A stretch of 14,399 nt of DNA from Candidatus Cloacimonadota bacterium (GCA_027858325.1 JAQICU010000271.1:1-14399); one strand, 5' to 3'. Shown: positions 1 through 8,006, counted from the first letter of the stretch. Numbers and translations: made by a program. The notes: a model not told the origin generated them from the letters alone.

Positions 1-3000
1 ATATAATTATAAATTCAGAAAAAATTTATATTGATTCGCTTGTTTTTGGTAGTAAAGAATACCAGATCGACTACAAAAAAGGAATTATCACTTTTAACAG
101 AGCTTTAGGTAATTGTATAATTGAATACTACATCTATCCTCAACATCTTGCAAACCGGTTCTATCTCTTCCAAACGCAGGAATTTTCTGATACGACAGAT
201 GTGAAAATGATCAGAGCAAGCTCACAACAATTTTACGACAATACCGATCTGAATATTACAGGAAGCAAAACCATTTCCATATCGGTTGCCAATAATGAAG
301 ATTTTGATCTGGATCAATCACTGTTCTTAAAGATCAACGGGAAATTGAGCGATGAGATGAGCATTGAAGCGCAGCTTTCTGACAGCCAAACTCCCATAAC
401 TCCGGAAGGGGATTCACGTGAACTGAGCAGTCTGGATAAAATATTTATTCGATTGTATGGAGAAAAATATGAACTTGCTTTCGGTGATCTGGAAATGGAT
501 TTCGATAATTCATCCTTTATGAAATATTCAACGAAATTTGAAGGATTGAAGGCAGGATGGAGTGGGAATAATAAACTAACAGGAGCGTTAGCAATTTCCA
601 AAGGTAAGAAGATAACTGATTCATTTGATGGAACCGAAGCTAAACAGGGTCCCTATTACTTGTCAGTTGAGGGAACATCTGGAGTTCAAGTAGTTCCAGG
701 TTCGGAAGAAGTATTCTTAAATGGACAGCAGATGCAGCGAGGAACAGATTATTCAATTGATTACTCGGAAGGCGGCATAACATTCTCCAACCAGCATTTC
801 ATTTCTTCAACAAGTAATATTCGGGTTACATTTCAATATTCTGATGAAAATTATAATCAGAACATGTATCTTGCTTCATCGGAAGTGAATGTATCAGATG
901 ATTTCAAGATCAGCAGTAATGTAATAATCCAAAATGATGACAGGAATAATCCTCTGCAGGATACTTATTCTGAAGATGATATAAATGCTTTGGAAGCTGC
1001 AGGTGATGAAACAGCGTGGGTGAGTGGGATATCAGAAGCTGAAGATGGTGAATATGAGCTCTCTCAAGACGAATTATATTACTATTATGTAGGCAGTGAC
1101 AGCACGATTGTTGGGCATTTCAACATTCATTTTGAATACATGGGAAACAATAATGGAGATTACGATTACAATTCTGAAGGAGCATTTTACGAATATGTTG
1201 GTATAGGGAATGGAAGCTATCTACCATTAAAAAAACTTCCCCTGCCACAGAGTAAATTAAATTACGATCTAAGCTTGAAATATTCAGGTGAAAGTTATAG
1301 TTTAGCAGCAGAAGGGTTATTCACTTCCAACGATAAGAATACATTCTCAGATGTTGATGATGACGACAATAATGATTTTGCTTCCAGGTTTAGTGTTCGC
1401 TTGTTCCCGGATTATGATAAAATAAATCCTGATTTGAAATTAATGTATGAAAAACTGGGTGGAGATCTTGCCACTTTTGCTCAACTGCAAAGTGCTGCTG
1501 ATGCTCACGAATTCACACAATTACCTGATAGCTTGAACAGTGAAGAATATTCGGCTGAAATAAGCATGAATATCCTGGAATTATATTCTCCCCATATTAT
1601 CTATAAGCAGAAGCAAATAGCTGACTATGCAGATCAGCAATATATTTCTGTAACTTCTAATATCAAACAAAAGAATTTCTTTCCGCAATTGTATCACCGC
1701 TATCTTTCTGTAAAACAAACTACAGAGGATCAGCAAATTCAGAATTCTAATATTGAACAGCATGATTTGCAAAGTAAATACAGTTTTGGAAAATTTGTTT
1801 ATGGATTGGACTATTTTAACCGCAATAACGAATATGAGATTGCGGAGAATAGTAAAGTTATCGAGAGAAATAGTAGGTGGAAAACTCAGCTTGAAACTGC
1901 GAATTTGAAATGGATAACTTCGCGAATTTTTGGAGAATTGAAAAATGATCATCAACGATTAGGCGATAATCAAGATTACATAACCCAACATGATGAAACA
2001 TCCTACACGTTCGGGATTGAAACTTTTTTGAATACTGTCAAACATCGAGTTAAAATTGCTCTCACACATAGGCAGGTGAAAGATAATAAACGAGAAATTA
2101 CCAATGACTTTGATATAGCTGATATCTCAGCACGAAATGTGTTCTTCAAGGATTTTGTGAATATCAATTCCACTTATTCACTAAGGAATATCGAGTTCTA
2201 TCCAAAGATCAAAGAGTTCCAATATGTGGGTGAAGATACGGGCTCATTTGATGTTGATACACTTTTTGTGGGATATTTTCAGGGAGATTATGATTGGGAA
2301 GTTATTCAGATAGATTACGATAATCCTGAAATGTCAGTGGAAATTAATGCCAGTCTTTCCCTGCATCTCACACCAAAAATGATTACAAATTCTTTCCTCA
2401 AGAAATTCCAAACTGAGACTTATATAATGATAACAGAAAACTCAAGAGAAGAAGACAAAATGTCAGTTTACATTTTGAATCCTAACGTTTTAATGCATTC
2501 TGAAACAACGATCTACGGCAGAAGAATTTTGCGTCAATCCTTATCGTTTGATATTTTGGAGAGAAAGCTAACTTCCAAATTGGGCTATAAATTAGAAGAA
2601 ACTCTCGATAGCCGCTATAATGAAGAAACAGCAAAGAAAGATCAGGAAACATGGGATGCTGAATTACGTGTATTAACATTCGAAAACACAAATATGGAAT
2701 TGCATTATGATCACATGAGGGAAGAGGATTCACATTACAATTCACACTTGGATCTGGATGAGATAGAGCTTGATATTCAAAACAAACTTTCTTCGGATGT
2801 CACTCTAAAATCGTCCGTATCTTACTCATATGAAAAAGGAAATGATGCTGCTAATGATAATCAATATACGATAAGTGCATTTGAATTTGAAGAATCGGCA
2901 TCTTACTTCTATAAGCGGAAATACAGGTTCTTTGCCAAAGCCAGTTATAAAAGGAATTATCGTGATGGTTCCGGATTCTTGAGCTTCCTTGCCGATAAAA

Positions 3001-3146
3001 AAGAGGGTAATATTTTCAAGTGGGACGTAAACATGGACTATCGTATGAGCAACTATACTTCACTGAATCTGCAATATTCAGGAAATAGCTATCCGGAAGA
3101 AAAACAGGTTCATAAACTTAGCGTAGAGGTGAAAGCAGAATTCTAA
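1..3146 (+). CDS. Large outer-membrane beta-barrel/surface protein, 5' truncated by window edge
   Basis: The frame is open from the first bases (codons in phase from base 3), so an ATG at 201 is internal and about 1,047 codons of a longer protein are visible. I recognise no named family. The N-terminal visible part contains a beta-rich module seen twice: once near bases 18-150 (core Y-Q-I-D-Y-K-K-G-I-I-T-F) and again near 700-850 (core Y-S-I-D-Y-S-E-G-G-I-T-F), each preceded by a hydrophobic 'V/I-F/Y-L/I' strand. From about base 1250 on, the protein alternates polar and hydrophobic residues with many aromatic positions, as in transmembrane beta-strands. It ends in V-E-V-K-A-E-F; a terminal Phe is typical of Bam-assembled barrels. 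The middle contains an Asp-rich turn (D-V-D-D-D-D). I infer an outer-membrane location; function is unknown. No terminator is visible before gmhA, so read-through into the next cluster is possible. Confidence 0.7.
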   Translation, partial: IIINSEKIYIDSLVFGSKEYQIDYKKGIITFNRALGNCIIEYYIYPQHLANRFYLFQTQEFSDTTDVKMIRASSQQFYDNTDLNITGSKTISISVANNEDFDLDQSLFLKINGKLSDEMSIEAQLSDSQTPITPEGDSRELSSLDKIFIRLYGEKYELAFGDLEMDFDNSSFMKYSTKFEGLKAGWSGNNKLTGALAISKGKKITDSFDGTEAKQGPYYLSVEGTSGVQVVPGSEEVFLNGQQMQRGTDYSIDYSEGGITFSNQHFISSTSNIRVTFQYSDENYNQNMYLASSEVNVSDDFKISSNVIIQNDDRNNPLQDTYSEDDINALEAAGDETAWVSGISEAEDGEYELSQDELYYYYVGSDSTIVGHFNIHFEYMGNNNGDYDYNSEGAFYEYVGIGNGSYLPLKKLPLPQSKLNYDLSLKYSGESYSLAAEGLFTSNDKNTFSDVDDDDNNDFASRFSVRLFPDYDKINPDLKLMYEKLGGDLATFAQLQSAADAHEFTQLPDSLNSEEYSAEISMNILELYSPHIIYKQKQIADYADQQYISVTSNIKQKNFFPQLYHRYLSVKQTTEDQQIQNSNIEQHDLQSKYSFGKFVYGLDYFNRNNEYEIAENSKVIERNSRWKTQLETANLKWITSRIFGELKNDHQRLGDNQDYITQHDETSYTFGIETFLNTVKHRVKIALTHRQVKDNKREITNDFDIADISARNVFFKDFVNINSTYSLRNIEFYPKIKEFQYVGEDTGSFDVDTLFVGYFQGDYDWEVIQIDYDNPEMSVEINASLSLHLTPKMITNSFLKKFQTETYIMITENSREEDKMSVYILNPNVLMHSETTIYGRRILRQSLSFDILERKLTSKLGYKLEETLDSRYNEETAKKDQETWDAELRVLTFENTNMELHYDHMREEDSHYNSHLDLDEIELDIQNKLSSDVTLKSSVSYSYEKGNDAANDNQYTISAFEFEESASYFYKRKYRFFAKASYKRNYRDGSGFLSFLADKKEGNIFKWDVNMDYRMSNYTSLNLQYSGNSYPEEKQVHKLSVEVKAEF

Positions 3147-3222
3147 TATTTGCGCATTTCTTGGAAGAAATGAAAAATCCTATTGACGTTGAAGAGATAG
3201 AGTTTAAATTTTCAGCAGAAAT

Positions 3223-3231
3223 AGGAAAAGG
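3223..3231 (+). promoter_or_regulatory. Shine-Dalgarno for ATG 3239
   Basis: The purine stretch aggaaaagg ends 7 nt before the ATG at 3239. It marks that ATG as the natural start of gmhA, although the frame from it meets two stops after seven codons. Confidence 0.5.
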
Positions 3232-3238
3232 TAAACAC

Positions 3239-3373
3239 ATGAAAAAAAATATTGAATTATAATAAAAAGAAACAGTAGAAAATTTTGCTGATTTTGCATC
3301 AGATAAACAAAATATTAAGTTAATTGAACAAATCTCCAATACGATTGCGAGTGCATTTGATAGTGGGAATAAA
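3239..3373 (+). other. gmhA: 5' end of gmhA, interrupted by tandem in-frame TAA TAA
   Basis: From ATG 3239 the frame reads M-K-K-N-I-E-L, then TAA (3260-3262) and TAA (3263-3265), then about 36 sense codons that run in the same frame into the gmhA core. Those codons match the expected N-terminal helices of the family (N-F-A-D-F, then N-I-K-L-I-E-Q, then A-S-A-F-D-S-G-N-K-V-L). Counting from ATG 3239 with the two stops as residues, the metal ligands fall at H60, E64, Q170 and H178, against H61, E65, Q172 and H180 as I remember E. coli GmhA. No ATG, GTG or TTG occurs in frame between the stops and GTG 3374. The interruption could be a real nonsense change, two compensating indels in the A/T-rich tract (actual or an assembly error), or recoding. 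The frame is also open upstream of 3239 (ATG 3170, weak ribosome site). Confidence 0.6.
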
Positions 3374-3829
3374 GTGCTTATTTGCGGTAATGGCGGCAGC
3401 ACAACAGATGCGATGCATTTTGCTGAGGAACTAACCGGGAGATTTCGTAAAGAGCGTCGTGCTCTCCCCGCAATTGCTCTAACCGATCCGTCACATATAA
3501 CTTGCGTTGCAAATGATTATGGTTTTGAAGAGATATTTGCAAGAGGAGTGGAAGCCTATGGGAGTGAAGGTGATGTTTTAATCGCAATTTCTACAAGTGG
3601 TAATTCGCAGAATATTATCAATGCTGTCAAAAGAGCAGCAGAAAAGAAAATGATAACTTTTGGATTATTGGGTAAAGATGGTGGAAAACTAAATGGCAAA
3701 TGTGATCTGCAAATTATTGCTCCGGGTAAAACAACTGATAGAATTCAGGAAATTCATATCACAGTTCTTCATATAATTATTGAAACAATTGAGAGAATCC
3801 TTTTTCCAAATAATTATTTGGATCAATAG
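3374..3829 (+). CDS. gmhA: Sedoheptulose-7-phosphate isomerase (GmhA), SIS domain; N-terminus interrupted upstream
   Basis: GmhA converts D-sedoheptulose 7-phosphate to D-glycero-D-manno-heptose 7-phosphate, the first step of ADP-heptose synthesis for LPS inner core, in the cytoplasm. The visible protein is close to the E. coli-type enzyme: phosphosugar-binding C-G-N-G-G-S, D-A-M-H-F-A-E-E-L-T-G-R with metal-binding His and catalytic Glu, S-T-S-G-N-S, G-K-D-G-G-K, and D-R-I-Q-E-I-H near the end followed by V-L-H, supplying the Gln and His ligands. The only uninterrupted frame with a standard start begins at GTG 3374, inside the first beta-strand. That would remove about 45 N-terminal residues which the family uses for oligomerisation, so a protein made only from here would probably not fold normally. 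The full frame from ATG 3239 would span 196 codon positions, close to the family's roughly 192. Its TAG stop is immediately followed by the ATG of dtd, suggesting an operon. Family identity is secure; whether it is functional is open. Confidence 0.85.
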   Translation: MLICGNGGSTTDAMHFAEELTGRFRKERRALPAIALTDPSHITCVANDYGFEEIFARGVEAYGSEGDVLIAISTSGNSQNIINAVKRAAEKKMITFGLLGKDGGKLNGKCDLQIIAPGKTTDRIQEIHITVLHIIIETIERILFPNNYLDQ

Positions 3830-4267
3830 ATGAAATTAGTAATTCAGCGTGTAAAACATGCCAAAGTGGAAGTTGATGGAAAAAAAATATCTAAGATTGG
3901 AAAAGGATTACTTATTTTAGTCGGTATTTCAAAAGAGGATAATGGAACTCAAATTGAATGGTTAGCAAAAAAAGCAGTTGAATTAAGGATATTCGAAGAT
4001 GAACAGGACAAAATGAATCTCTCACTTAAAGATATTGATGGTGAGATCTTGCTTGTATCACAATTTACGCTTTATGGAAGTTGTAAAAAGGGTCGCAGAC
4101 CCGATTTTTTAGATGCAGCTCAACCGGATAAAGCGGAGAAGATGTATCTCAAATTTGCTGAAGCTTTAAAGATGAACGGCATTATTCCAAAACTTGGGAA
4201 ATTCGGTAAGCATATGGATATTACATTATTAAATGATGGTCCTGTAACAATGATACTGGAGAGATAG
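3830..4267 (+). CDS. dtd: D-aminoacyl-tRNA deacylase (Dtd)
   Basis: This cytoplasmic enzyme hydrolyses the ester bond of D-aminoacyl-tRNAs (and mischarged Gly-tRNA), preventing D-residues entering protein. The 145-residue length is the family norm. It opens with the usual M-K-L-V-I-Q-R-V sequence. The S-Q-F-T-L motif is at residues 77-81, and the Gly-cisPro motif appears as N-D-G-P-V-T at 135-140 (G137-P138); both sit at the positions known from E. coli Dtd. Between them is the K-G-R-R-P-D-F segment near 86-92. The ATG directly follows the gmhA stop codon with no gap, and its own stop overlaps the next gene's GTG by one base (TAGTG), so translation is probably coupled through the cluster. Nothing looks damaged here, which contrasts with gmhA just upstream. 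Confidence 0.95.
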   Translation: MKLVIQRVKHAKVEVDGKKISKIGKGLLILVGISKEDNGTQIEWLAKKAVELRIFEDEQDKMNLSLKDIDGEILLVSQFTLYGSCKKGRRPDFLDAAQPDKAEKMYLKFAEALKMNGIIPKLGKFGKHMDITLLNDGPVTMILER

Positions 4268-4848
4268 TGAAGAATATCATCTTTGATCTGGGTAAGGTTT
4301 TAGTTGATTACAATTTTGATGTATTCTACAAGGAATTGGATTATAAACCCGAGATGAAAACTTTGATGGATTCAACTATTCCGGTTCTAGAGTTTGAGTC
4401 CGGCAGAATTACGCGGAAAGAATTCTATCAAAAATTGAAGAATATTTATAAATTTGAACACTCTATTGAAGATTTTGAAAGAGTCTGGTGCAGCGTTTTT
4501 ACAGGGCTTACGCCACTAGTTGACTATGCCCGTGAATTAAAAGAAAACTATAATGTATATGTATTATCCAATACTGATGAACTCCATTTTTCCACTGTAT
4601 GGAAGAAATTTCCTGAACTTCATTTCTTTGAAGATAATCTAATGCTATCGTATGAATTGGATTCAGTAAAACCCCAAAAAGAAATTTATGAACGTGCTTT
4701 AAAAATGTTCGATCTTAATCCTGAGGAATGTTTATTTATTGATGATAAACAGGAGAATATATTGAGTGCTGGTGAAATGGGAATTGATGGAATTTTATTT
4801 ACAAATTGTAACGAAACAAAAAGAAATATTATAAATTATTTAAATTAG
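4267..4848 (+). CDS. HAD-superfamily phosphatase, YihX-like subclass IA
   Basis: A 193-residue cytoplasmic haloacid-dehalogenase-fold hydrolase. Motif I is F-D-L-G-K-V-L-V-D with the nucleophile D7; motif II is L-S-N-T (S101); motif III is the Lys in V-K-P (K135); motif IV is I-D-D (D159, D160). A helical cap domain lies roughly at residues 15-85. The usual second Asp of D-x-D in motif I is Gly (G9), as I recall for E. coli YihX, a glucose-1-phosphate phosphatase, so this is a subgroup trait and not damage. The start is GTG at 4267, overlapping the dtd stop. Because gmhA lies two genes upstream, a sugar-phosphate substrate is tempting, but the protein lacks the look of GmhB and the substrate cannot be assigned from sequence. 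Confidence 0.85.
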   Translation: MKNIIFDLGKVLVDYNFDVFYKELDYKPEMKTLMDSTIPVLEFESGRITRKEFYQKLKNIYKFEHSIEDFERVWCSVFTGLTPLVDYARELKENYNVYVLSNTDELHFSTVWKKFPELHFFEDNLMLSYELDSVKPQKEIYERALKMFDLNPEECLFIDDKQENILSAGEMGIDGILFTNCNETKRNIINYLN

Positions 4849-4860
4849 TGTAATAGAGAT

Positions 4861-4866
4861 AGGAGA
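4861..4866 (+). promoter_or_regulatory. Shine-Dalgarno of the L,D-transpeptidase gene
   Basis: The sequence aggaga lies 6 nt before ATG 4873. It is a stronger ribosome site than the overlapping starts of the preceding genes and fixes the start of the transpeptidase. Confidence 0.6.
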
Positions 4867-4872
4867 AGAATT

Positions 4873-5517
4873 ATGATAAAATATGAGAAAGTAATATTGA
4901 TCAGTATTAAAGATCAAAAATTAATATTGATCCAGGATAATTGTGAAATTGCAGAATACTCAATTTCAACTTCCAAATTTGGTATTGGAAATAAAGCTGG
5001 AAGCAATATGACGCCTTTAGGTTATCATTTGATCAAAGAGAAAATAGGAGATCATATTCCCACAATTTCTATTTTCAAGGCTGGTGAATTCACTAAAGAA
5101 ATCGCTAAAATTAATGATATGAAAGCCTATGAAGAGGACTTGATAACGACTCGAATAATTAAATTAGAAGGAATGGAAAAAGGTATTAATAAAGGTGGTG
5201 AAATAGATTCTTACGAAAGAGGGATCTGGATTCATGGAACACCGGCTGAAAGCAAAATTGGAACCCCTGCATCTCATGGCTGTATTAGAATGAAGAACGA
5301 TGATATTGTCCTACTCTATAATTCTATTGAAATCGGCACACCGATTAATATTGAAATGAAAATGATTGAGAAAGTACAAAACAAAAATGATCTGTTTGCA
5401 GATAGAAGGCATACTTTCAGGTTAATTGACAGACGGAAACAGAATGTTTTTGATTCTTCACTTTGGAAATTGAATAGTAGGGAGCGTCGAAAAGAAGATG
5501 AACGAAGAAACCGTTAG
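4873..5517 (+). CDS. L,D-transpeptidase (YkuD domain) without signal peptide, Arg-rich C-terminal tail
   Basis: YkuD-fold enzymes cross-link peptidoglycan 3-3 or attach lipoproteins to it, through a catalytic Cys in the periplasm. The signature is clear: H-G-T at 121-123 and S-H-G-C-I-R-M at 134-140, with C137 as nucleophile and H135 beside it. The catalytic domain covers about residues 8-160. Two things are odd. The N-terminus (M-I-K-Y-E-K-V-I-L-I-S) has no positively charged, long hydrophobic signal sequence, and a good Shine-Dalgarno fixes the start, so export is unexplained. After the domain comes a roughly 50-residue hydrophilic tail with repeated D-R-R / E-R-R motifs (about 177 to the end), giving a very basic C-terminus. 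The gene is last in the gmhA-dtd-HAD cluster and is followed by a strong terminator. The fold is certain; location and partner are not. Confidence 0.9.
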   Translation: MIKYEKVILISIKDQKLILIQDNCEIAEYSISTSKFGIGNKAGSNMTPLGYHLIKEKIGDHIPTISIFKAGEFTKEIAKINDMKAYEEDLITTRIIKLEGMEKGINKGGEIDSYERGIWIHGTPAESKIGTPASHGCIRMKNDDIVLLYNSIEIGTPINIEMKMIEKVQNKNDLFADRRHTFRLIDRRKQNVFDSSLWKLNSRERRKEDERRNR

Positions 5518-5548
5518 TAAGATTTGAAGTAATGTTTAAGTGAAAGAT

Positions 5549-5580
5549 AAAAGCCCTCCGGTAATTGCCGGAGGGCTTTT
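5549..5580. terminator. Bidirectional rho-independent terminator
   Basis: A perfect 13-bp inverted repeat (aaaagccctccgg / ccggagggctttt) with a 6-nt loop. The 3' T-run serves the plus-strand transpeptidase gene and the 5' A-run becomes a U-run for the convergent minus-strand gene. Confidence 0.95.
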
Positions 5581-5595
5581 ATCAGAAATAAATTT

Positions 5596-7815
5596 TTACT
5601 TCATCAAAATCATCTTCTTAGTGGATGTATAGTTGCCGGATTTCATTTTGTAGAAATAAACACCGCTGGAAACCGGTTTATCGGAATTATCAGTACCATT
5701 CCAGATCGCTGTAAAATTACCAACTCCATTTACTTTGTTAACAAGTGTTTTAACAAGTTGTCCTCTCAAGTTGTAAATTTCCAGTGTTACATTTCCAGCT
5801 TCTTTAATAGAATAAGTTATATTTGTAATCGGATTGAATGGATTGGGATAATTACCTTTTAATTCCGTTACAGCAATGATATTGTTTCCGACACCAGTTC
5901 CTCCTATATATATGAAATCTAAAGTAACAAAATCTGATTCAAAGCCACCTTCATATACCGCAGTAATTCCAACAGTATATTGCAAACTAACAATGAGATT
6001 TTCCAATTGGTAACTGGTTTCAGTAATAAATTCCAAAAATACACCATCAAGGTAAATATTGTATCCAATAAGTTCTGCGCCAGGATAAGGTTCTGGTGGA
6101 TCCCAGGTTACATGCCCAGTATTCGGATCAACATTTCCATTTTGAGGTGGATTAAACACAGGAATCCAATTTAAGGTAAAATCAATTCCTGTTGTAGCAC
6201 TGCCTTCAGTAACAACAACATCACTTATTGTTTGAGGAGTATAATATTCCAAACTTGCAGTTACTTCGTATGTACCGGTAACAATAGACATGGAATAATC
6301 ACCATTGATATCAGGATTAACCGTAAAACTACCTGCGGTCACATCAACTTCCATCAGATTGCCAATTCCACCAATGAGACTAACAGAACCTTCTATCGTA
6401 CCTGTATCTACTATACCAAGAAGTCCATCAAAAGTAATATTCTGAGCATAAATATCATTTGCTCCATTGCGGTCATCTTCCCAGGTACATATTATTTGGT
6501 TGTTTACAAAATAACTTCCTTCAGAATGAACTTTACTTGATGCTACAGAACACAAAGTTACAAAATCACTATCCCAGACAAATTCACCATCGGCATCTAA
6601 TCGAGTTGCTTTAACGTAAGCATTAACTACATCAGGTGATTCTTCATAACATACAATCACATCGTCATTTGCCTGCCTGGCATCTATTGGTATGATACCT
6701 GTAGCTGAAAGCTCGATGATTGTTTTTCCATTATCCGTCCATAACCTATTTCCTTCAGCATCAAGTTTCTGTCCGTAAAGTCCACGCTGATTCTGATCAC
6801 TGTCGGTTTCCATCCAATAAGTATAAAGTTCCCATGGATTAGAATTAAAAGCAATTTGTGGATAATAATTTTCTCTGGAAACTTGAGTGGAAAGTTCAAC
6901 TCCATTTGCTGTAAATCCAACAGAACCATCACTATTAACGTGCTGAATAAAACTGCTGGCATCCATATTATTATCACGGTCATCATGCCAGGCAATAAAG
7001 CATCCATCAGCTCCATCTGATTCAATTGGAAATACTTGTGTCCAGGCAGAAATGCCGCCTGCGTTAGAAACTACAGTATCACTTGCCCACGCCGCATTAC
7101 CATCATTATCATATTTCTGTATGTAACAGTGGCGGATCGTCATGGGATACGCTCCTGAATCATGGAAAAATTTCAGTAAGATATGATCATCTTCCACAGC
7201 AAAAGGCTGTGGCCAACTGTAGGTGTCAGCACAACTCAATGTAATTCCATTCGGACCCCAAATTAGTGTACCACTGCTAGAAATTCTCTGCAAGATGATT
7301 GCATCGTCTGACTGCCATGTGATAACTGCATACCCGGCTGAAGTTATACAAACTTTTGGTGAGACATCGAAAGCCGCAGAATTGGAAAGTTCTATACCAT
7401 CTTCTCCCCAAATAAAAGATCCATCCGGTGCAATTCGATAAGCGTAAATATTATTATTGCCGCCGTTTCTGATATCCTGGAATGTGAGAATTGCATGGTT
7501 ATCATCATCAACTGTCATATCCCAATCTGTAAGCCAGCTCATAGCTGGATTATCACTGATTACAATTCCATCCTGAGCCCACAATTCATTTCCCTGCGAA
7601 TCCAACCTTTGCAACCTTACATCATAATTACCGGAATCATTAGAAAAATATCCGATGTAAGTATCACCGGTTGAACTTGTTACCACTTTTGGAATTGCCT
7701 GCTCACCACCCAGATCGCAAATTGCGTTGTTCTGAGCCGGATCATTGCTCCATTGAGCATTAATTATTGATGAAACACATAAAAAACAAATAAGTAAAAA
7801 TAATAGTTTCTTCAT
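5596..7815 (-). CDS. Secreted repeat (beta-propeller-like) protein with CarboxypepD_reg-like, FN3-like and Por/T9SS sorting domains
   Basis: A signal peptide (M-K-K-L-L-F-L-L-I-C-F, cleavage probably after I-N-A) opens the protein. Residues about 25-465 hold some eight repeats of 50-60 residues, each ending 'D-x-x-G-x-x-x-W-x-x-x-G-x-x-[IV]-x-L-S', for example L-W-A-Q-D-G-I-V-I-S, I-W-G-E-D-G-I-E-L-S and I-W-G-P-N-G-I-T-L-S; the last repeat has lost the Trp. This suggests a beta-propeller. Then come a G-x-V-x-L carboxypeptidase-regulatory-like domain (about 470-550), an FN3-like domain with W-D-P-P-E-P-Y-P-G (about 555-645), and a sorting domain of about 85 residues beginning N-Y-P-N-P-F-N-P and ending K-K-M-I-L-M-K. 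I chose ATG 7815 because GGAG sits 5 nt upstream; the in-frame GTG at 7821 overlaps that site. It is probably exported to the cell surface or medium. A catalytic function is not evident. Confidence 0.85.
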   Translation of the reverse strand: MKKLLFLLICFLCVSSIINAQWSNDPAQNNAICDLGGEQAIPKVVTSSTGDTYIGYFSNDSGNYDVRLQRLDSQGNELWAQDGIVISDNPAMSWLTDWDMTVDDDNHAILTFQDIRNGGNNNIYAYRIAPDGSFIWGEDGIELSNSAAFDVSPKVCITSAGYAVITWQSDDAIILQRISSSGTLIWGPNGITLSCADTYSWPQPFAVEDDHILLKFFHDSGAYPMTIRHCYIQKYDNDGNAAWASDTVVSNAGGISAWTQVFPIESDGADGCFIAWHDDRDNNMDASSFIQHVNSDGSVGFTANGVELSTQVSRENYYPQIAFNSNPWELYTYWMETDSDQNQRGLYGQKLDAEGNRLWTDNGKTIIELSATGIIPIDARQANDDVIVCYEESPDVVNAYVKATRLDADGEFVWDSDFVTLCSVASSKVHSEGSYFVNNQIICTWEDDRNGANDIYAQNITFDGLLGIVDTGTIEGSVSLIGGIGNLMEVDVTAGSFTVNPDINGDYSMSIVTGTYEVTASLEYYTPQTISDVVVTEGSATTGIDFTLNWIPVFNPPQNGNVDPNTGHVTWDPPEPYPGAELIGYNIYLDGVFLEFITETSYQLENLIVSLQYTVGITAVYEGGFESDFVTLDFIYIGGTGVGNNIIAVTELKGNYPNPFNPITNITYSIKEAGNVTLEIYNLRGQLVKTLVNKVNGVGNFTAIWNGTDNSDKPVSSGVYFYKMKSGNYTSTKKMILMK

Positions 7816-7917
7816 ATCCACTCCACTCGTTTATTTATTGTCTTTGAAAACTAAACTACTATCCGAAATTGAAATTTTGAAACTATTTGTCAATATGAAA
7901 GATTCTTTAACAGGTTA

Positions 7918-7977
7918 TGGTCGGGACGACCTTTCGGTCCCGAACCGAACGCGCTGACCGAACTGCGCTACATCCCA
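7918..7977 (-). pseudogene. T-armless tRNA-Pro(CGG) copy, possible tRNA-like RNA
   Basis: On the minus strand this is the tRNA-Pro gene at 8769-8846 with one 18-nt deletion that removes the T-arm. Bases 7928-7976 are identical to 8797-8845 (49 of 49), so the D-arm (GCGC/GCGC), the anticodon stem (TTCGG/CCGAA) and the loop TTCGGGA with anticodon CGG are intact. The acceptor halves TGGGATG and CGTCCCG still pair over 7 bp with two G-U pairs, followed by discriminator A and an encoded CCA. Without the T-arm it is unlikely to work with normal EF-Tu and ribosomes, so pseudogene is the default reading. The intact remaining structure leaves room for a tRNA-like role. At the DNA level the deletion creates a 7-bp inverted repeat (tcgggac/gtcccga) at 7921-7943. 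Confidence 0.8.
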
Positions 7978-8006
7978 ATATAAACATTTTTTAAATTGAT
8001 AATTAT

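Noticed and set aside
3170..3262. A 30-codon frame from ATG 3170 to the tandem stops, possibly a leader peptide or extended GmhA N-terminus
   Set aside because: Its ribosome site is too close to the ATG (about 2 nt), and the better site and family length both point to ATG 3239. It is only a same-frame extension.
3260..3265. Alternative genetic code with TAA as sense
   Set aside because: TAA ends several intact genes here (the barrel protein at 3146, the small secreted protein at 8583, the C25 peptidase at 12607), so TAA is a normal stop.
4267..4848. HAD gene as gmhB (heptose bisphosphate phosphatase)
   Set aside because: Motif I and the cap domain resemble YihX-like subclass IA; GmhB belongs to a different HAD group with a D-x-D motif and zinc loop that are absent here.
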